Assembly: GCF_001444405.1 (NCBI RefSeq)
Contig: NZ_CP013187.1
Span: 2,108,001-2,172,000 of the forward strand
DNA length: 64,000 bases
From: Pseudoalteromonas phenolica
Lineage (GTDB): Bacteria > Pseudomonadota > Gammaproteobacteria > Enterobacterales > Alteromonadaceae
Direction of reading: 5' to 3'
Shown: positions 60,056-64,000 of the stretch, piece after piece
How positions within the stretch are numbered: the first letter of the stretch is position 1
How the letters are laid out: the number at the start of each line of letters is the position of its first letter
Notes under the pieces: generated by a model
What the model was told of the DNA's origin: nothing
The model's database searches: none
The model's input: only the letters and a program-made list of their open reading frames with translations
Translations under genes and position numbers: made by a program

Positions 60056-61732
60056 ATGTTGATCAGTCTAGAAATTAGTAATTTCGCAATCGTAAATGAC
60101 CTAAATATCGAATGGCGTGATGGCATGACTGCCATCACTGGTGAAACTGGCGCGGGTAAATCTATTGCCATTGACGCCCTATCACTTTGCTTAGGTGAAA
60201 GAGCGGATGCAGGTGCAATCAGGCCGAGTGCTGACCGTGCTCAGATAGTGGCACAATTCAATATTCAACAACTTCCTAAAGCTCAGCAATTTCTTAAAGA
60301 GCACATGCTAAATAACGATGAGCATGATTGTATTTTACGTCGTGTCATTAGCCGAAGCGGTCGCAGCAAGAGTTACATAAATGGTGTTTCAGTTACTGCC
60401 AGTCAACTTAAAGAGTTAGGCGAATATTTAATCGCTATTCATGGACAACATGCTCACCAATTACTATTAAAAACTGAACATCAGCTTCATCTCATTGATG
60501 CCTATGCAGGACACACTCACCTACAAACTGCCGTAAAAAATCAATTTCAACATTATCAGCAATTACAGCGAGAGTATTCAACACTTTTAAAAGAGCAGCA
60601 GGCTAAAGCGGCACAACAGCAACTGCTAGAATATCAAGTGGCTGAATTAGACGAGTTTTCGCTTGAAGCTGATGAATTCAAGCAAATTGAAGAAGAGCAA
60701 TATCGCCTGAGCCACAGCCAAACCATTATTAACACCTGTCAACATGAGTTAATGTCTTTGTACGAGCAAGATGGCACCACAGTGTTAAGCCAGCTCCAGC
60801 ATAGTGCACAACAGTTCAATAGTTTAACCAGTGTTGATAGTAGCCTCTCTAACATCGCTCAGTTGCTAGAGGAAGCCGTTGTACAAGTTGAAGAAGCAAG
60901 CCGCGAAATTCGAGACTATGCAGACCAAATTGACCAAGACCCGCTCAGATTACAAGAAGTCGAAGATCGTCTATCTAAAATCATGGATCTATCGCGTAAA
61001 CATCATGTTAGACCTGAAGAACTTTACGAGCATCATCAATCGTTAAAAGCGCAGCTAGATAATATAAGCTCAGATAACGCACGTATTGATATTCTAGAGC
61101 AAGAAATAGCTCAAACACTATCAGCTTACCAACAAGCAGCGCTGGCCCTGAGTGATAGCCGAAGCCAGTCGGCAAAAAAACTACAAAAGCTGATTAGTGC
61201 GAGCATGGATGATTTAGCGATGAAGCACTGTAAGTTTGCGATTGAATTGCAGCCAAAACCAGAACTCAGACCGAATAGTGAAGGTTTTGATGCCATAGAG
61301 TTTCTAGTTTCAACTAACCCTGGTCAACCTTTACAAGCTTTAGCAAAAGTCGCCTCGGGTGGTGAACTATCTCGTATCAGTTTGGCTATTCAAGTGATAA
61401 TCGCTGAAAAAGTGACAACGCCAACGCTTATTTTCGATGAAGTCGACGTAGGTATTTCTGGTCCAACCGCCTCTCAGGTTGGTAAATTACTTCGTAAACT
61501 TGGAAAATCGACGCAAGTTATATGTGTCACCCATTTACCGCAAGTTGCGTGTAGTGGACATCAACAGTTTTTTGTCAGTAAAAAAGTTATCAAAGGGGAA
61601 ACTTTTACTTCAATGAAGCCGTTAGAAGATGCGCATCGTGTTGACGAAATTGCCCGTCTTATTGGTGGTGAATCGATTAGCGAAACAACCCGAGCAAGTG
61701 CAAAAGAGTTACTAGCTATTCAAGCAGCATAA
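60056..61732 (+). CDS. recN: DNA repair protein RecN
   Basis: 558 residues from ATG 60056; the longer open frame to 59996 contains the LexA boxes and is not the start. SMC-like ATPase: Walker A ITGETGAGKSIAIDALSLCL, long coiled coil (about 150-360), signature VASGGELSRISLAIQVI, Walker B LIFDEVDVGISGPTASQVGK. Acts in double-strand-break repair and is among the most strongly SOS-induced genes. Follows nadK as in E. coli. Confidence 0.96.
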   Translation: MLISLEISNFAIVNDLNIEWRDGMTAITGETGAGKSIAIDALSLCLGERADAGAIRPSADRAQIVAQFNIQQLPKAQQFLKEHMLNNDEHDCILRRVISRSGRSKSYINGVSVTASQLKELGEYLIAIHGQHAHQLLLKTEHQLHLIDAYAGHTHLQTAVKNQFQHYQQLQREYSTLLKEQQAKAAQQQLLEYQVAELDEFSLEADEFKQIEEEQYRLSHSQTIINTCQHELMSLYEQDGTTVLSQLQHSAQQFNSLTSVDSSLSNIAQLLEEAVVQVEEASREIRDYADQIDQDPLRLQEVEDRLSKIMDLSRKHHVRPEELYEHHQSLKAQLDNISSDNARIDILEQEIAQTLSAYQQAALALSDSRSQSAKKLQKLISASMDDLAMKHCKFAIELQPKPELRPNSEGFDAIEFLVSTNPGQPLQALAKVASGGELSRISLAIQVIIAEKVTTPTLIFDEVDVGISGPTASQVGKLLRKLGKSTQVICVTHLPQVACSGHQQFFVSKKVIKGETFTSMKPLEDAHRVDEIARLIGGESISETTRASAKELLAIQAA

Positions 61733-61755
61733 GCGAGAAGCGAGAATAGGATAAC

Positions 61756-61784
61756 AAAAACCCAGTTTGCAAACTGGGTTTTTT
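61756..61784. terminator. bidirectional terminator between recN and gltD
   Basis: AAAAACCCAGTTT-GC-AAACTGGGTTTTTT. Confidence 0.88.
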
Positions 61785-61809
61785 GGGTAAAGATATTTAA
61801 TATTGGACT

Positions 61810-63225
61810 TTAAACTTCTAGGTAATCCAGAATACCTTCAGCAGCATTACGGCCCTCAAAAATAGCTGTTACAACTAAGTCTGAACCTCGAACTGCATCG
61901 CCGCCGGCAAAAATCTTAGGGTTACTTGTTTGGTGGGTATATGCCCCCTGTTCTGGCGCAACGACACCACCCCAACTATTAATCTCAACATCGTATTGTG
62001 CAAGCCAATCAAGATTATGTGGTTTAAAACCAAACGCCATGATCACCGCATCGGCATCAAGCACATGCTCAGTACCAGGTACTTCTTCAGCACGTTGACG
62101 TCCAGCTGCATCGGGCTCGCCTAAACGTGTTTCAACCATTTTAACACCAACAACTTTACCTTCAGCGTTTAGTTCAATGCCTTTAGGTTGAACATTAAAT
62201 TTGAATTTTACGCCTTCTTCTTTGGCGTTTTTTACTTCTCGAACTGAGCCAGGCATGTTTGATTCGTCACGACGATACGCACAAGTAACATGGGCCGCGT
62301 TTTGGCGAATTGATGTGCGCACACAGTCCATCGCAGTATCACCACCACCTAACACCACAACCTTCTTATTCACCATGCTGATATATGGCTGCTGAGTTTC
62401 ATCGTAACCCATCACTCGGTTAGTATTACCAATCAAGAAAGGTAGAGCATCATAAACGCCCTCGGCATCTTCATTCTCAAGGTTACCGCGCATACTTTGA
62501 TATGTACCCACACCAATGAATACGGCATCATATTCAGCAATGATTTCATCAAGGCTGATATCTTTGCCAACTTCTGTATTTAACTTAAACTCAACGCCCA
62601 TTTCAGTGAAAATTTCACGTCGATTTTCCATCACTGATTTTTCAAGTTTGAAAGATGGAATACCAAAAGTCAGCAGACCACCGATCTCAGGGTTACGGTC
62701 GAATACAACAGGTTTAACTCCATTACGCACCAGAATATCAGCACAACCTAGACCCGCAGGACCCGCACCAATAATTGCAACTTTCTTATCTGTCCATACC
62801 ACATACGACATATCGGGCTTCCAGCCTTGAGCAAAGGCTGTATCTGTGATGTATTTCTCGATATTGCCGATTGTTACAGCACCAAACTCTTCGTTAAGGG
62901 TACATGCACCTTCACACAAACGATCTTGTGGACAAACACGTCCGCATACTTCTGGTAAACTGTTTGTTCGATGCGACAGTTCTGCAGCTTCTAAAATTCG
63001 GCCATTTCTGATCAACTTTAACCATTGTGGAATGTAATTGTGAACTGGACACTTCCATTCACAATATGGATTACCACAGTCTAAGCAACGATCAGACTGA
63101 GAATTAACTTGTTTTTGTGAAAATGGCTCGTAAATCTCTACGAATGATTGCTTACGTGATGAAATTGGTTTTTTTCTTGGATCAACACGTTGAACATCGA
63201 TAAATTGGTAAACATTTTCGCTCAT
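61810..63225 (-). CDS. gltD: glutamate synthase (NADPH) small subunit
   Basis: 471 residues. N-terminal iron-sulfur region with CLDCGNPYCEWKCPVHNYIP and CGRVCPQDRLCEGACTL, then two Rossmann loops: VAIIGAGPAGLGCADILVRN (FAD) and VVVLGGGDTAMDCVRTSIRQ (NADPH), ending with FAGGDAVRGSDLVVTAI. Passes electrons from NADPH to GltB for glutamate formation. It is 10 bp downstream of gltB, on the same transcript. Confidence 0.96.
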   Translation of the reverse strand: MSENVYQFIDVQRVDPRKKPISSRKQSFVEIYEPFSQKQVNSQSDRCLDCGNPYCEWKCPVHNYIPQWLKLIRNGRILEAAELSHRTNSLPEVCGRVCPQDRLCEGACTLNEEFGAVTIGNIEKYITDTAFAQGWKPDMSYVVWTDKKVAIIGAGPAGLGCADILVRNGVKPVVFDRNPEIGGLLTFGIPSFKLEKSVMENRREIFTEMGVEFKLNTEVGKDISLDEIIAEYDAVFIGVGTYQSMRGNLENEDAEGVYDALPFLIGNTNRVMGYDETQQPYISMVNKKVVVLGGGDTAMDCVRTSIRQNAAHVTCAYRRDESNMPGSVREVKNAKEEGVKFKFNVQPKGIELNAEGKVVGVKMVETRLGEPDAAGRQRAEEVPGTEHVLDADAVIMAFGFKPHNLDWLAQYDVEINSWGGVVAPEQGAYTHQTSNPKIFAGGDAVRGSDLVVTAIFEGRNAAEGILDYLEV

Positions 63226-63235
63226 ACTCTTCCCC

Positions 63236-64000
63236 TTACTGCGCCTGTACTCTTAATTCAGCGCTACTGCGAGCACGATGACCTAATAGGCTTTTTACAT
63301 CACTTGAAATTGGTTTAACTAGTTTGAACTTAGGCAAATATAATTCAAATTCAGCCAGAATCTGTTCAGCTCGAGCAGAACCCGTAAGATCTAAATGCTC
63401 AGCAATTAAACCGCGAAGATGCTCTTGATGGGCATTAAGTTCTGAAAGCTCAACAATTTCAACCAACTCTGGATTTATACGCTTTTCGAAGTCTGCTTTT
63501 TCATCTAGCACATAGGCAAATCCACCAGTCATGCCTGCACCGAAGTTGATACCGACATTACCAAGAACGCAGACAACGCCGCCGGTCATATACTCACAGC
63601 CATTGTCACCTAAGCCTTCAACTACTGCCGTCACACCTGAGTTTCGAACCGCAAATCGCTCACCAGCTTTACCAGCTGCGAACAACTTACCGCCTGTCGC
63701 ACCGTATAAGCAGGTATTACCAACAATACTTGCTTGGTGTGACTCAAAACTTGAACCAACTGGTGGACGAATGACTAGTTTACCGCCAGCCATGCCCTTA
63801 CCGACATAATCGTTAGCATCACCAACCAAAGTCATTTCAAGGCCACCGGCATTCCAAACACCGAATGATTGACCTGCAGTGCCGTGTAGTTCAATTGCCA
63901 CCGGGTCTGCTGCCATGCCTTGGTTGCCATGTAAATTGGCTATGTAACCAGACAGCATCGCGCCTACAGAACGGTCGGTGTTGCTAATACGATTCACCAA
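63236..64000 (-). CDS. gltB: glutamate synthase large subunit, C-terminal part (5' end outside the window)
   Basis: The frame runs to the end of the window, so only the last 254 residues are seen. They are the GXGXG beta-helix domain: LVNRISNTDRSVGAMLSGYI, GKGMAGGKLVIRPP, NTCLYGATGGKLFAAGKAGE, GLGDNGCEYMTGGVVCVLG and the end GMTGGFAYVLDE. The glutaminase and FMN domains lie outside. Followed by gltD after 10 bp. Confidence 0.96.
   Translation of the reverse strand: MVNRISNTDRSVGAMLSGYIANLHGNQGMAADPVAIELHGTAGQSFGVWNAGGLEMTLVGDANDYVGKGMAGGKLVIRPPVGSSFESHQASIVGNTCLYGATGGKLFAAGKAGERFAVRNSGVTAVVEGLGDNGCEYMTGGVVCVLGNVGINFGAGMTGGFAYVLDEKADFEKRINPELVEIVELSELNAHQEHLRGLIAEHLDLTGSARAEQILAEFELYLPKFKLVKPISSDVKSLLGHRARSSAELRVQAQ

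Noticed and set aside
1..64000. CRISPR arrays, tRNA or rRNA genes, insertion sequences, prophage genes
   Set aside because: Looked for regular repeats, transposase-like frames and conserved RNA motifs; none were seen.

Overview
The window looks like chromosomal core sequence from a marine gammaproteobacterium of the Alteromonadales, most likely Pseudoalteromonas or a close relative. This is inferred from gene content: a FabY-type ketoacyl synthase, a VolA/Pla-1 family lipase, a long-form GAPDH, a nagK-nagA-nagX-nagB chitin-sugar cluster with LacI-type operators, DUF349/DUF1315/DUF2989 proteins, and an rluB-scpB-scpA-yciO-rnm-trp block that matches the E. coli 28-min neighbourhood. I see no rRNA, tRNA, phage, insertion sequence or CRISPR array. 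The base composition looks A+T-leaning and even by eye, with no obvious island.

Layout. 1-2.0 kb: a partial alpha/beta hydrolase overlapping an ECF sigma factor that carries its own C-terminal membrane domain. 2.1-4.2 kb: nudC-metC. 4.3-10.7 kb: the N-acetylglucosamine catabolic locus (nagB, nagX, nagA, nagK) with two perfect or near-perfect palindromic operators and a LacI-family regulator. 10.9-25.1 kb: mostly single genes (HD hydrolase, rlmI, fabY, two AraC-type regulators, TerB-like protein, periplasmic binding-like protein, M14 peptidases, exaC-like aldehyde dehydrogenase, sohB, VolA-like lipase). 25.3-29.9 kb: yciK and the rluB-scpB-scpA-yciO-rnm operon. 30.0-36.9 kb: trpEGD(CF)BA behind two consecutive complete attenuators, followed by a 131-nt imperfect palindrome that starts at the trpA stop codon. 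37.0-45.5 kb: HU, yciB, a CPBP protease, an NSS transporter, yciI, a PepSY/PhoPQ-like/LprI-like cluster, an AI-2E family permease and a YfcH-like epimerase. 45.6-54.5 kb: a DUF349-DUF1315-zinc-ribbon operon, an alanine/sodium symporter with a large insert, a cytosolic-carboxypeptidase-like enzyme, GAPDH and a lipoprotein. 54.6-64 kb: a 2-oxoglutarate oxygenase, M48 lipoprotein protease, grpE next to an HrcA-like repressor, nadK, recN with two LexA boxes, gltD and the 3' end of gltB.

The most notable observations are (1) the tandem trp attenuators: two short ORFs, each with three consecutive Trp codons and each followed by its own antiterminator segment and intrinsic terminator, apparently a duplication of about 135 bp; (2) an HrcA-like heat-shock repressor between nadK and grpE, whose stop codon lies inside the -35 element of a near-consensus sigma-32 promoter for grpE; (3) the one-piece membrane-anchored ECF sigma factor; (4) a second class of LacI-type palindrome stranded in the 3' untranslated region of an HD-domain gene upstream of the LacI-family gene; and (5) the palindromic repeat downstream of trpA. 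All identifications come from reading the sequence and from memory of the families; no database search was run.
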